From Deltaproteobacteria bacterium (GTDB lineage: Bacteria; Bdellovibrionota; FAC87; UBA2466), in the NCBI GenBank assembly GCA_016196825.1, contig JACPWY010000021.1, forward strand, positions 55,837-119,836: a stretch of 64,000 nucleotides of DNA, written 5' to 3'. Numbering within the stretch: the stretch's first letter is position 1; each line of letters opens with the position of its first letter. The translations under genes and the position numbers were made by a program. Below the pieces are notes generated by a model. The model made no database searches. It worked only from the letters and a program-made list of their open reading frames with translations, and was not told the origin of the DNA. This document shows, piece after piece, positions 50,353-60,310 of this stretch.

Positions 50353-51435
50353 CTAAAGGGTCGAATCGCCTATCTTATTTCGTTTCAGGACACTCTGAAG
50401 AAGCTCGATCTTCTTGTCGACCGTTTCACTTTCGGCGCGCACGCCCAGTTGCGAACGACAGCGCGCAATCTTTTGCTGGAGTGGAGTGCTACCTGGGTTC
50501 TTTTCCAGAAGCTTTTCGCAGATCAAAAGACTCTTTTCAAACTGCCCCTGAGAAAAGTAGAGATCAGCAAGCGTGGTGGTCGTAATCTCCGCCGATGAGG
50601 CCTCATCTCGGAAAAGGTCAGTGACAGACTGCACCTGAAAGCTCTCCTCCAGATCGATGCCCGATGGGCTCAGCGCCTCTTCGATGGGCTTGCTGTCAGG
50701 GGCCTTCTCCACAAAATCGTCCTCAACATCTTCGTTGAGCCAAGACACAGTCTCATCGACCGATACGGGCGACGACAATAAGGTCGCCCCTTCCTGCCTC
50801 GCCACCTGGGACTGGGTGGGGGCCTGGAGATCGCTCACGTCCATCTCCCACATCGATGGCACCGTCGTCTCAACCGGTGGCGGCGAGCCCCCCTTTTTCG
50901 GTGCGGCTGGCGGATTGAGTACCACAGTCTGAGTGGTCGAGTGCACGCCTGAAGTCTCTGGCGCACTCTTCACGGACGCCTCAATCAGCCGAACCTTCTC
51001 CTCAAGCTGCACATCATTGGGCGCGAGCATCGCGGCCATCTTGTAACAGTGAAGAGCCTGGTGGGCCTGGCCGAGCGCCATTAAGCAATCTCCGAGCAAA
51101 CGCTGCGCGAGGAGATTCTCTGGAATATTTTGCACCACTTTTTCGAGTTCCTTCGCGGCCTTATCGAACTGACTCTTGTCGATGTAGCACTTCGCGAGCG
51201 CGACACGACCACCATGGAACTCGGGGTGATTCTCAAGCCCCTCCAGGCAAAGTCCGACCGCTTCATCAATTCGGCCGAGGCGGCGATACGCTTCCGCTAG
51301 CGGCGCAAAGACACGGCTTTTGGGATCCTCCTGGTAGCGGCGAAGATACTCCCTCACCTGGGGAGGATGCTGATCGTAAATGCGATCGAGCGCCTCGCGA
51401 ATCCGGTTGTGACGCGTTGATTTATCGAGTGACAT
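50353..51435 (-). CDS. TPR-repeat protein
   Basis: VFAPLAEAYRRLGRIDEAVGLCLEGLENHPEF, ALAKCYIDKSQFDKAAKELEKVV, LADLYFSQGQFEKSLLICEKLLEKNP. Confidence 0.8.
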   Translation of the reverse strand: MSLDKSTRHNRIREALDRIYDQHPPQVREYLRRYQEDPKSRVFAPLAEAYRRLGRIDEAVGLCLEGLENHPEFHGGRVALAKCYIDKSQFDKAAKELEKVVQNIPENLLAQRLLGDCLMALGQAHQALHCYKMAAMLAPNDVQLEEKVRLIEASVKSAPETSGVHSTTQTVVLNPPAAPKKGGSPPPVETTVPSMWEMDVSDLQAPTQSQVARQEGATLLSSPVSVDETVSWLNEDVEDDFVEKAPDSKPIEEALSPSGIDLEESFQVQSVTDLFRDEASSAEITTTTLADLYFSQGQFEKSLLICEKLLEKNPGSTPLQQKIARCRSQLGVRAESETVDKKIELLQSVLKRNKIGDSTL

Positions 51436-51473
51436 ATTTCAACACCTTTATTGTCCCAATTTCTCAAGAAAGT

Positions 51474-52754
51474 TCAATGCCTACCGCGCCATTTCACGCC
51501 CATCTGCCACAGTGATCCAACACATAGAGTTAACGCCGCAAGCTCTATGATGGTCGGCCTTCCGACCTCGGTTAGACCAACTGCCTTAATCGTCTGAGTC
51601 ATTTCCACTGCGCGCTCCGCGCTACCGGCAAGAAAATCGTTCAGCACGTGAAGCGCTGGAGAGGGGAGAAACGGTAGCGCATACCCCATCGGCAAAACGA
51701 GCCATTCCCACACTCCACCCAGGATCGGATTGGAGATCGGCGCGATTAATGACACAACGCCAAAGAAATGGGTGGCAGCCGGAGCCATCAGAATCGGCAT
51801 GGCCATCAGAAGGAGCACCCCAAACAGGACTGAATCTTGAAAGAGGATCAGGTTAGTGACGCCAAATACACTGAGCCAGTAACCCCGTGCAGCGATCAAT
51901 TCCGGACAAGTCACCATGAGCATCGCTGTGCTGACCAAGATCAATCTGAGTGCGCCCACGTGAAGCTTTCGCCATTTGAGAATCCCGAGCAGAAAAACCA
52001 TTCCAGCAACCCGTACGACCGACGGAGTGAAGAGACTCGTCATCAAGAGAACGGGAACGACCAACAATGGCCCGCGCCTTGCCACCTTCGCGAGCGCAGG
52101 AACGACGACGATGAACGCTCGCCACACCATCGACAGAACCAACACGAGGATGACCACATGCTGGCCCGAAAGCGCGAGCACATGCAAAAGCCCCATCTGC
52201 CGGAAGGCCTCCGTGATTGAAGCGGGCAAAAGACTCATGTCGCCGAACCAAGTTGCTCGCGCCAAGGCCAAAAGAATCGGGAACCGAGAAAGCCGCAACG
52301 AACAGAAGTGAACAAACGCTTCACGCCCCCGGAAGGTCGGCGCTAATACCCTATCCCGCCACACTCCCGGCCCCATCCAAACGGCCTCACCCGACCAGCG
52401 TGGCAGCGCAAAACTCTGCCAACCGTCCTCTTTCAACGAAGGGTTCCGAAATGGCCCGAAACACCTCATTCGCCCGTATACCCTTGCCCCCTCACCTACG
52501 TGGCCCCCCAGCTTCCCTTTGAGCGTGACTGCCCCCACCCTTCGGCCGTTCACTTGAGCTCTCACCAGCCGATACCGGCCTTCGGACTCAGTGGCCAGAA
52601 TCCCGGTCATCTCCGTCCGGGCCTCGAAATCGTTTCGTGCACACAGGCGCCAGGCGATTTCTCGCTCTGTTCGTGCCCAGCCAAGAAGCAGACAAAGCCC
52701 TCCGAGAAGCCCAATCACTCGCATGAAGCGGGAGTTGTGCAAGCCCCGAGCCAA
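51474..52754 (-). CDS. ComEC/Rec2-family membrane protein without the C-terminal metallo-beta-lactamase domain
   Basis: ATWFGDMSLLPASITEAFRQMGLLHVLALSGQHV competence motif; many TM segments; 426 aa only. Confidence 0.8.
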   Translation of the reverse strand: MARGLHNSRFMRVIGLLGGLCLLLGWARTEREIAWRLCARNDFEARTEMTGILATESEGRYRLVRAQVNGRRVGAVTLKGKLGGHVGEGARVYGRMRCFGPFRNPSLKEDGWQSFALPRWSGEAVWMGPGVWRDRVLAPTFRGREAFVHFCSLRLSRFPILLALARATWFGDMSLLPASITEAFRQMGLLHVLALSGQHVVILVLVLSMVWRAFIVVVPALAKVARRGPLLVVPVLLMTSLFTPSVVRVAGMVFLLGILKWRKLHVGALRLILVSTAMLMVTCPELIAARGYWLSVFGVTNLILFQDSVLFGVLLLMAMPILMAPAATHFFGVVSLIAPISNPILGGVWEWLVLPMGYALPFLPSPALHVLNDFLAGSAERAVEMTQTIKAVGLTEVGRPTIIELAALTLCVGSLWQMGVKWRGRH

Positions 52755-52774
52755 AGAGCGGGCTCAAGGGGGCT

Positions 52775-52803
52775 TGACTATTCTTTCTAAGTTCTTTAGT
52801 AAG
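52775..52803 (+). promoter_or_regulatory. Possible sigma70-like promoter for rplU-rpmA
   Basis: TTGACT, 17-nt spacer, TAGTAA (weak -10). Confidence 0.3.
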
Positions 52804-52826
52804 AACACTTATTTAATGGAGTTTCC

Positions 52827-53138
52827 ATGTACGCAGTCGTGAGAACCGGTGGAAAGCAGTATCGCATAGAACCGGGAATCGAGTTTTTGGTTGAGAAGTT
52901 AGAGGGAGAGCCTGGCAGCGCTGTGGTTCTGACCGATGTCCTCTTGTTGGCTGATGACAAAGAGGTCACCGTTGGAAGCCCCCTCGTGGCTGCGAAGGTG
53001 AATTGTGAGGTCGTGGCTCAAGAGCTCGGCCCCAAGCTCAGAACTCTCAAATATAGTCGATCGAACAACGATCGTCGCCACCACGGCCATCGCCAGAAGT
53101 ATACGCGGCTGGTCGTCAACTCGATGGAGAGGAACTAA
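52827..53138 (+). CDS. rplU: 50S ribosomal protein L21
   Basis: [38 protein letters not shown]. Confidence 0.97.
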   Translation: MYAVVRTGGKQYRIEPGIEFLVEKLEGEPGSAVVLTDVLLLADDKEVTVGSPLVAAKVNCEVVAQELGPKLRTLKYSRSNNDRRHHGHRQKYTRLVVNSMERN

Positions 53139-53401
53139 TGGCACACAAAAAAGCTGGTGGAAGTTCTCGCAATGGTCGTGACAGTCACGGCCAGCGCTTA
53201 GGCGTGAAGGTTTTTGGCGGCGAGTCTGTGGTGCCTGGCAATATCATCGTCCGTCAGCGCGGAACCAGGTTCCACGCTGGACTCAATGTGGGCACGGGGC
53301 GGGATTGGACACTCTTTGCGCTGATTCCCGGAACCGTGAAGTTCGAGCGACACGACCGAACCCGTAAGCGGATCAGCGTGTACCCTCACGCAGTCGCGTA
53401 A
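53138..53401 (+). CDS. rpmA: 50S ribosomal protein L27
   Basis: [28 protein letters not shown]. Confidence 0.98.
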   Translation: MAHKKAGGSSRNGRDSHGQRLGVKVFGGESVVPGNIIVRQRGTRFHAGLNVGTGRDWTLFALIPGTVKFERHDRTRKRISVYPHAVA

Positions 53402-53456
53402 GACGCGCTTTAGCTTCCTTGTAGCTTTTTTTTCTCAAAACCTTTAATGCATCCCC

Positions 53457-54443
53457 ATGGCCTTTATCGACGAAGCCAAAATCACAATCATAGCCGGCAG
53501 TGGTGGCAACGGCTGCGTTAGTTTTCGAAGAGAGAAATACATCCCCCGCGGTGGCCCCAATGGTGGAAATGGGGGCCGGGGTGGCAGTGTGTACTTCCAT
53601 GCCACCCGAGATAAGACCTCGCTCCTGGATTTCAAGTTTCGCCCTAAGTACGAAGGCAAATCGGGGCAGCACGGCATGGGCAGCGATTGCGATGGCCGGG
53701 GCGGCGAAGATTTGATCTTGGATGTGCCGGTGGGGACCCGGATTTTCACTGACTCTGGCGATCTGCTCGCCGATCTCACCCAGCATGATGAGGTGACCGA
53801 GGTCGCACGCGGTGGAAAGGGCGGCCGCGGAAACAAGACCTTTACGACCAGCACCAACCGCACTCCTCGCATCAGCACGCCCGGCGAAGCCGGCGAAATC
53901 AAAAGCATCAGTTTAGAACTCAGCATGCTCGCCGATGTCGGCCTTGTTGGACTCCCCAACGCAGGCAAATCCAGTTTCTTGCGCGTGATCTCAAACGCGC
54001 GCCCCAAGGTCGCCGACTACCCGTTTACGACGCTAGAGCCGAATCTGGGTGTGGTGAACGGCAAGGGCTCGAGCTTCATCGTCGCCGATATTCCGGGTCT
54101 CATCGAGGGAGCATCGGACGGCGCGGGGCTTGGCCACCGTTTCCTAAAACATGTCATGAGAAACCGAGTGCTCCTCCACATCGTGGAATGCACAGCCACG
54201 AAGCGGACCATCGAAAAATCCATTTCCACCATATCCCAGGAGCTAAAAGCCTTCGACCCATCAATTGTTGAGAAAAACAGAATTTTTGTTTTCACCAAAG
54301 CCGATCTCCTTTCGAAAACCCAACTGGCGAGCCGCAAGAAGGCTCTCAAAGCCTATAACGGCATCTTCATCTCTAGCCACACACATCAGGGAATTGATGA
54401 GGTTCTGTCTCGCATCTCGACGACGCTCTCCGAGCTCACATGA
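53457..54443 (+). CDS. obgE: Obg GTPase
   Basis: GGNGCVSFRREKYIPRGGPNGGNGGRGG, GLPNAGKSSFLRVIS, DIPGLIEGASDGAGLGHRFLKH. Confidence 0.97.
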   Translation: MAFIDEAKITIIAGSGGNGCVSFRREKYIPRGGPNGGNGGRGGSVYFHATRDKTSLLDFKFRPKYEGKSGQHGMGSDCDGRGGEDLILDVPVGTRIFTDSGDLLADLTQHDEVTEVARGGKGGRGNKTFTTSTNRTPRISTPGEAGEIKSISLELSMLADVGLVGLPNAGKSSFLRVISNARPKVADYPFTTLEPNLGVVNGKGSSFIVADIPGLIEGASDGAGLGHRFLKHVMRNRVLLHIVECTATKRTIEKSISTISQELKAFDPSIVEKNRIFVFTKADLLSKTQLASRKKALKAYNGIFISSHTHQGIDEVLSRISTTLSELT

Positions 54444-55096
54444 TTATTATTTGCGGTGGCACCTTCGACCCGTTTCACGATGGCCACCTCCACGTGGTGC
54501 GCTGGCTTCTGGCTCATCTCCAACCTTCCCAATTGATTGTCTTGCCAGCCTCCAAAAACCCTCTGAAGGATGGCGTCCAGGGCGCCTCTGGCGAACAACG
54601 GCTGGAGATGGCGCGACTGGCGCTTGAGACCTTGAAGGATTCCCGAGTGGCGACGTCCGATCTGGAAATCAAACGCACCGGACCGAGCTACACCATCGAC
54701 ACTCTGAGGGCCTTGTCGGCGCAGTTTCAGGAAGGGCTCACCCTGTGCATCGGATCGGACAGCGCCCTGAGCTTTCCCCAGTGGCGGGAACCCCATGCGA
54801 TTCTCAAGATTGCGAAGCTCCTCATTGTTCGGCGTGAGCCGGTCTTCAGCCTAAAAGCCTTGTCAGCGGCGCTTTCGCTACGATGCGCCATAGACAATGA
54901 AGAAGAATTAACAAATGGCGTATCCGTCCAGCTCGTCGAAATTGGGGCGTTGCCAATTTCTGCGACGCGGCTTCGCGGTGAAATTGCAGAGTATTGGGCG
55001 TCTTCATCTGGTAAGAATGAGCCGCAAGGCATTCAACGCTCCGTGTGGCTATACATTAAAGATAATCAACTCTATACCCGATCCTCCTTCAGGTAG
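54440..55096 (+). CDS. nadD: Nicotinate-nucleotide adenylyltransferase
   Basis: GGTFDPFHDGHLHVV, IKRTGPSYTIDTL, GSDSALSFPQW, ISATRLRGEI. Confidence 0.92.
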   Translation: MIIICGGTFDPFHDGHLHVVRWLLAHLQPSQLIVLPASKNPLKDGVQGASGEQRLEMARLALETLKDSRVATSDLEIKRTGPSYTIDTLRALSAQFQEGLTLCIGSDSALSFPQWREPHAILKIAKLLIVRREPVFSLKALSAALSLRCAIDNEEELTNGVSVQLVEIGALPISATRLRGEIAEYWASSSGKNEPQGIQRSVWLYIKDNQLYTRSSFR

Positions 55097-55135
55097 CACA
55101 AGACCAGGAAGGGACTTGTCCCGATAGGAGGTACG

Positions 55136-55351
55136 ATGAGCGGAAACAAGAAACTTCTCGGTCAGTTCCCTCGGTCCACAACGATGTTCGCGCACAAGCG
55201 GGATCCGAAGGCATTCCTGAAAGAGATTCTCAATTTCGGCCCGGTTGAAACCCAACCGGCCAACGCTGAAATCACTGAAAGAATCAAACAGCTCGTGCGG
55301 GAACTGGAAGAGATCAATCGCCGCATCGACGAGCTTTCGAACCGAATGTAG
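55136..55351 (+). CDS. Small hypothetical protein, C-terminal coiled coil
   Basis: 71 aa, SD GGAGG before ATG; ITERIKQLVRELEEINRRIDELSNRM. Confidence 0.55.
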   Translation: MSGNKKLLGQFPRSTTMFAHKRDPKAFLKEILNFGPVETQPANAEITERIKQLVRELEEINRRIDELSNRM

Positions 55352-55385
55352 ACAGCTTTGAAGCGTGTGTGGTACGCCCGCAGGC

Positions 55386-56072
55386 ATGCGGGCGATCCTT
55401 CTTCTTTCCGGTGGTTTGGATTCGAGCGCCAATCTGGTGCTCGCCCCCCAGTCCGGATTCACCGTCACACAATGCCTGACACTGGATTACGGCCAGCGAA
55501 GCCGAATGAAAGAACTGGCGGCGGCTGCCTCGCTGGCCCACCATTTTTCGGTTCCGAATCGGGTCGTCGCGCTTCCTTTTTTGGCTGAGCTCCAAAGCGG
55601 GCTCACGGGCCGAGAGGCACTCCCCCACCCCCGCAGAGACGAGCTCGACGACAGAGCTTTCGCCCTTGAGTCCGCCGACCGCGTCTGGGTGCCCAACCGC
55701 AATGGGGTCTTTCTCGAGGTGGCCTCGGCCCTCGCCGAGTCTTCAGGGTGCGGCGCCGTGGTCGTGGGGTTTAACAAAGAAGAGGCCGCCACTTTTCCCG
55801 ATAATTCGCAAGACTATCTGCAAGCCATCAACAGTGCGTTGAGATTCTCCACACGTGGCAAGGTGGCGGTGGTGTCACCTACGGCGATGCTCGACAAGAC
55901 TGAGATTGTTGCACGCCTGAAGCCGACAACTTTTCCCTGGGACAAACTTTGGAGCTGCTATGAGAGCGGCGACCTAATGTGTGGCCGCTGTGAATCCTGC
56001 CAGCGGCTCAAACGGGCGCTCGATGCCAATGAGGTGAAACGTGATTCACTCTTTCTCGACCAGACTTATTGA
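55386..56072 (+). CDS. queC: 7-cyano-7-deazaguanine synthase
   Basis: AILLLSGGLDSSANL PP-loop; LTLDYGQR; PTAMLDKTEIV; SCYESGDLMCGRCESCQRLKRA zinc motif. Confidence 0.93.
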   Translation: MRAILLLSGGLDSSANLVLAPQSGFTVTQCLTLDYGQRSRMKELAAAASLAHHFSVPNRVVALPFLAELQSGLTGREALPHPRRDELDDRAFALESADRVWVPNRNGVFLEVASALAESSGCGAVVVGFNKEEAATFPDNSQDYLQAINSALRFSTRGKVAVVSPTAMLDKTEIVARLKPTTFPWDKLWSCYESGDLMCGRCESCQRLKRALDANEVKRDSLFLDQTY

Positions 56073-56607
56073 TCATACGATCGATTACGACGGCACGCAG
56101 CTTGCGCCTCACTGGATTTACCGACAATTCGATCTTTTGGGAGACACCATTGTCGCGTTTGTGGGAAAGGCCAACGTCCCGATCTCACACATGGTGGATC
56201 TGGAAGACGTGAAAAGTAACGCCCCTATATATTCGCCGGAAATGCTGCATTTTATCGGAGAATGGTTCATCGACTCCCTCGACACCGGGATCTTTCTTCA
56301 GCACCACCTTATCAACGTAGTCTACGGTCACCTCTGGGAAGCTGGCGCGACCCGACTCTCCCGCCGAGGTAACGACATCTATTTTGACGGCCGCAAACTC
56401 AACGTTTCCATTGCCACCCATTCGCTGTCTTCGTGTTTGATGCATTTGGGAGTCAACATCTGCACCAATGGCACTCCGGTCCCGACCTCTGGCTTAAGAG
56501 AACTCGGGATCGTGCCACTGGATTTTGCGAAGAAGGTGTTAGCGACGTTCGCCAGCGATATTGACGGCTGGCGCCGGAGCCGGGCCAAGGTTCTGCCCAG
56601 GCCATAG
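56041..56607 (+). CDS. DUF366 family protein
   Basis: GTQLAPHWIYRQFDLLGDTIVAFVGKANVPISHMVDLEDV..., KLNVSIATHSLSSCLMHLGVNI; GTG start overlapping queC. Confidence 0.75.
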   Translation: MIHSFSTRLIDHTIDYDGTQLAPHWIYRQFDLLGDTIVAFVGKANVPISHMVDLEDVKSNAPIYSPEMLHFIGEWFIDSLDTGIFLQHHLINVVYGHLWEAGATRLSRRGNDIYFDGRKLNVSIATHSLSSCLMHLGVNICTNGTPVPTSGLRELGIVPLDFAKKVLATFASDIDGWRRSRAKVLPRP

Positions 56608-57591
56608 CACTCGTTTGGCCCAGTGGCCCCAATCGGCCGGGCGAAACCGGTAATTTATCTTTTGCAACGGCCCCTTCTCTGTCCACTCCTGGAGAACCCC
56701 ATAGCCCAAGCCACCAGCGAACTGATCACCTAAGTAGTAGCCACCCACTTCAAATGGTCGAAACATTCCGTGGTGTTTGAAAAACCGCTTGTCGAAATAG
56801 CCGCCGAATCGCATGCGCCACACGCTTGGGCCGGTGACAAAAACCACATCGAGCGCCGTCTGAGTGAGCGAGATCTCGCCAGTCGTCATCAGCTGGGAAA
56901 CAACTGACGTCAGAAGAGTGGCCAACCCGGTAAGAGCCTGCGCCTTGGTCTTCCCCGCGAGGCACTCCGCGGAACTCAAAACCCCCATGAGAATGGCGTT
57001 GAGCACATTGTTGTGGGCAAAGAGGGGGTCCGTCGTCATCGCCTTCCAATACTGCTGTGGGGTCGCAATGCCCGCGATGCCTTTTTCAGCAACCCACTTC
57101 ACAGAGCCCTTCCAAAGCGGGAGCGACTCGTCCCATTTCACCGGCGTATAGGCCGAGTAGGCTCCCATGAGGTTAGCAACATTACTCATCCCAAAAAAGA
57201 TCACACTCCGCGAAGCGCACTGCCGAAATGGCTCCTTTTCGTCCCCTTGGGAAGGAGTTTCGGGAGACGAACCCGCCGGTGGCCCTCCTACCCCCTCGGG
57301 CCCGGACCTTTGTCCACCATCGTTCGGATCTTTCGGCGGACCGGGAGGATCGGTGATGTCGATCGACGCTCGGTAGGCCCCGCCATCGAGCTTCTCAATC
57401 TCAACGGCAACACCTGGCACCTCCAGCGAAGCGCGCTGAGCAGAGGTCCGCACCTGCTCCTTCAGAAGTTCAGAGAATCGAACACGATCATTTGCCTGAT
57501 GGAGAGAAGCTGCACACGTGTCGCCAGCTCCGAAAGCCGCAACACAAACGAAAACTACACCAATTGCAACGTGACCCAACCAAAACCCCAT
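56539..57591 (-). CDS. Secreted hypothetical protein with Pro/Gly-rich linker
   Basis: N-terminal signal/TM segment; DPPGPPKDPNDGGQRSGPEGVGGPPAGSSPETPSQGDEKEP linker; convergent 69-bp overlap with DUF366 gene. Confidence 0.6.
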   Translation of the reverse strand: MGFWLGHVAIGVVFVCVAAFGAGDTCAASLHQANDRVRFSELLKEQVRTSAQRASLEVPGVAVEIEKLDGGAYRASIDITDPPGPPKDPNDGGQRSGPEGVGGPPAGSSPETPSQGDEKEPFRQCASRSVIFFGMSNVANLMGAYSAYTPVKWDESLPLWKGSVKWVAEKGIAGIATPQQYWKAMTTDPLFAHNNVLNAILMGVLSSAECLAGKTKAQALTGLATLLTSVVSQLMTTGEISLTQTALDVVFVTGPSVWRMRFGGYFDKRFFKHHGMFRPFEVGGYYLGDQFAGGLGYGVLQEWTEKGPLQKINYRFRPADWGHWAKRVLWPGQNLGPAPAPAVNIAGERR

Positions 57592-57701
57592 TCACAATCA
57601 GTAGCAGTATCGACGAATGGAAAGCAATCTCAAGCTCGTAAATTGCGGGTGAAAAAGGGGTTGCCACGTACAAATTTCGGTGCAAAATAGCCCACTTATG
57701 C

Positions 57702-57777
57702 GTCCCCATCGTCTAGAGGCCTAGGACATTACCCTTTCACGGTAAGGACACGAGTTCGAATCTCGTTGGGGACGCCA
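57702..57777 (+). tRNA. tRNA-Glu (anticodon TTC), CCA encoded
   Basis: GTCCCCA...TGGGGAC acceptor, TTACC-CTTTCAC-GGTAA anticodon arm, GTTCGAATC T-loop, GCCA end. Confidence 0.97.
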
Positions 57778-57886
57778 TCACTTCAAATCATCTCAACTAG
57801 TTGGCGTCCAAAAGCTTGTCCAGATCGGAAAAGCTAGACAAGCAACCACTTCCAGCGGAAATCGGGCTCGTGTCGTTAACCAAGGA

Positions 57887-58911
57887 GTGTTTGTCATGGG
57901 CTATTACATCCGATTTCTGGAGCGAAAAACCGAGCTTCAGCCGTGGAAGCTGCAGTTCATCACGTACAAGAAGACCGATACCCGCGACTCGAAAGCGCAA
58001 CGACCTCGCAAGGAATGGGATATCCCGCAAATAAAATGGCAACCGCTTGGCTTTCACAGCAACATGACACTCGAGATTGCCCGGGCAAGGGCCAAACAGC
58101 TTAACGCGCAACTGGAACTGCGTCTTCAAGAAGAACGACGCAAAGCCATCGATGAGAAATTCGCGTCCCTTGAGACCGAAACGCGAGCGGTGTTGCCAGA
58201 GATCTTCAAAGACGAATTCGAACTGAGATTCATATCCTCCCGGTACGACGATCCGAAATGGCAACGGCGAATGATGACGAGTTGGCGCGCAACGCAGCGA
58301 ATGCTAATTGAGATTCAACTCGATCCCATGCATTGGTTTGATGAAAACACCCGATTCTACGATTACTTTCATAGCCACAGATTTAGTTTTTCCTACATAA
58401 GAAAGATCCTCATCTTCACAAACATGTGGGGCCAATTTCTTTCCCGGAAGCTGGGCCAATCCTTCACAAAAGTTCCTCAACCCCGCGGGAAAGAGAAAGC
58501 GCGGTTGCTCGACGCGTATTTCGCCAAATGCGGCGGGAGCAGTAACCAGTCCGATCCCATCACGCCGCAACAACTCGAAAAGGCCCGCGCTGATTTCAAA
58601 GAGGAGAATTACAATTGGCTTTTCCTGAGCGTGTGGCTCGGCCTCCGCCCCCAGGAGGTCGACCAACTCAAACAAAAGGAGATGGTACGAATCCAAAGAG
58701 GAATCGGTGTGGGGACGTTTTATGGGTCTTCCAAACAAAGCTCATCTCCGTGCCTCAGCGATATCGCTGGAAGTTGATTCCTCTATTTCTCAAGGAGCAA
58801 CGCCGCGCTGTGAGAATAATACGCTCGGGTAACTTCAAGCGACCGCTCGTTAAGACCGTAAGGCGATATTTTGGACCGAACACCTCTCTATACGGCGGAA
58901 GGAAGGGCTGA
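57887..58911 (+). pseudogene. Tyrosine recombinase/integrase remnant (frameshifted and C-terminally truncated)
   Basis: Frame 2 gives ...NYNWLFLSVWLGLRPQEVDQLKQK (Arg box I); homologous continuation LWVFQTKLISVPQRYRWKLIPLFLKEQ...KTVRRYFG is in frame 1; no HxxR box II or catalytic Tyr before stop at 58911. Confidence 0.8.
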
Positions 58912-59255
58912 GAGAGCCAAATAAGTCTGTAAAAACCATTCACCTGCTAGCTCCTCTCAAGCAGGCAGTAGACCCCTCACTTCCGGTCGCTGCGCGAATA
59001 TTCCGGCGCAGAAGCCCGAATTCACCACGCATACCTTGAAAGGGTTGAGGTATTTCCAACGGATAGAGGTTGCGTACGATTTGGTCATTTTAGAATCCAC
59101 CTTTTCACAAATCTTTCCATTACTTGCTCTCCCCAACCTCCACAAGCTGGCTCGACGACCAATTCTAGTACGGAAAATTCGCCGAGTCGGAGCGGATACG
59201 GTCGGCACAGGTAATGCACTCAGTTACCCAGAAGATATTTACATTAGGGGTCACC

Positions 59256-60077
59256 ATGAAAAAGATCACAATTCTCTTATCCACCATTTTCTCATTGAGT
59301 TCTTGGGCAATTCCGCCCGATGCGCGCTTTGATTCCATTTCACTGGGCGCCGATGGGAATACCCATCTGAATTTCAACTTTAACGAATTCGGCACGGACA
59401 TGAAGCTTACCCTCGTGGACGACGATGGAATGGCCACTGCGACTGCGCTCCACTACATGCTCATCCAAGGCCCTTCCAATGAGGTTTGGAATGAAAAGAG
59501 CACTTGGGCGAAGCTTAAAGACCAGCCTGTTAAGGCGTGGGATAAGAATGTGAGTGAGCTTTACCTGGCCTCTCTGGCTAGAATCAAAGCCCTTAATGAA
59601 ACGATGGCCCAAGAAATGGGCAAACGGGAATCCTCTGAGCAAGACGATAAGAAGAAAGGCCTTTACGCGCTGAACAAGAAGCTCTTCGAAGAAAAGGGGG
59701 CTGAAGCCAAACAACTCATTGAGGAAATGACAGCGTTGAACGGAAAGATCCCCTCATACCAGGACCTGAATAAATTTGGAGCCTGGCTAGAAAATGCGGC
59801 AAGACAACACGCCTATACCGTTGAGTCGCGCCAAAAAACGGATGGTGGCGTAAAAACGGTTAGCCGAGAAGGGGTCAAGCTCCTGGATAATGATACCACT
59901 AACCCCATTGGAACTTCGTTTGGTAGTCGACCACTAACGTTGCCGCCCCAGTTCATGTCGCGTTCACGGACCACGTTTGATGGCGATCTGAAGAAAATTC
60001 TCGCTACCTACAAAGCGAGTTTGGTTGGTGCCGTCCAAGATGCAGAGAAGGACGACTCGAAGAAACAACACAAATAA
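59256..60077 (+). CDS. Secreted hypothetical protein
   Basis: Signal peptide MKKITILLSTIFSLSSWAIPPDA; no recognised domain. Confidence 0.6.
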   Translation: MKKITILLSTIFSLSSWAIPPDARFDSISLGADGNTHLNFNFNEFGTDMKLTLVDDDGMATATALHYMLIQGPSNEVWNEKSTWAKLKDQPVKAWDKNVSELYLASLARIKALNETMAQEMGKRESSEQDDKKKGLYALNKKLFEEKGAEAKQLIEEMTALNGKIPSYQDLNKFGAWLENAARQHAYTVESRQKTDGGVKTVSREGVKLLDNDTTNPIGTSFGSRPLTLPPQFMSRSRTTFDGDLKKILATYKASLVGAVQDAEKDDSKKQHK

Positions 60078-60310
60078 CCGACGCTTTTAGCAGGTCGGAG
60101 CCCCTGCATGAAAATCAGGTCGGAAGGATTGATGGGAGCCGCGGTAATTCCACTTCATTGTTTCTTAATGCTGGGATCGGCACTGTTTTGAGGTGCAAAC
60201 CATTCGTCCCTGCGCGGGGGTAATGGCGCAGATGTTGCAAAACCCTAGGGGTGACGTGGATTCCGGGCCTATGGCGGGGCCGTATTCTGTCAAGATACTA
60301 ACGGAGTGTT

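Noticed and set aside
53411-53434. AGCT...AGCT-T8 as terminator between rpmA and obgE
   Set aside because: Stem of only about 4-5 bp; too weak to support, and the genes are probably co-transcribed.
58660-58740. Programmed frameshift in the integrase
   Set aside because: The shifted frame also ends before box II and the catalytic Tyr, so decay is the simpler explanation.
58957-59208. 83-aa minus-strand ORF downstream of the integrase remnant
   Set aside because: No motif or convincing SD; likely chance ORF in decaying sequence.
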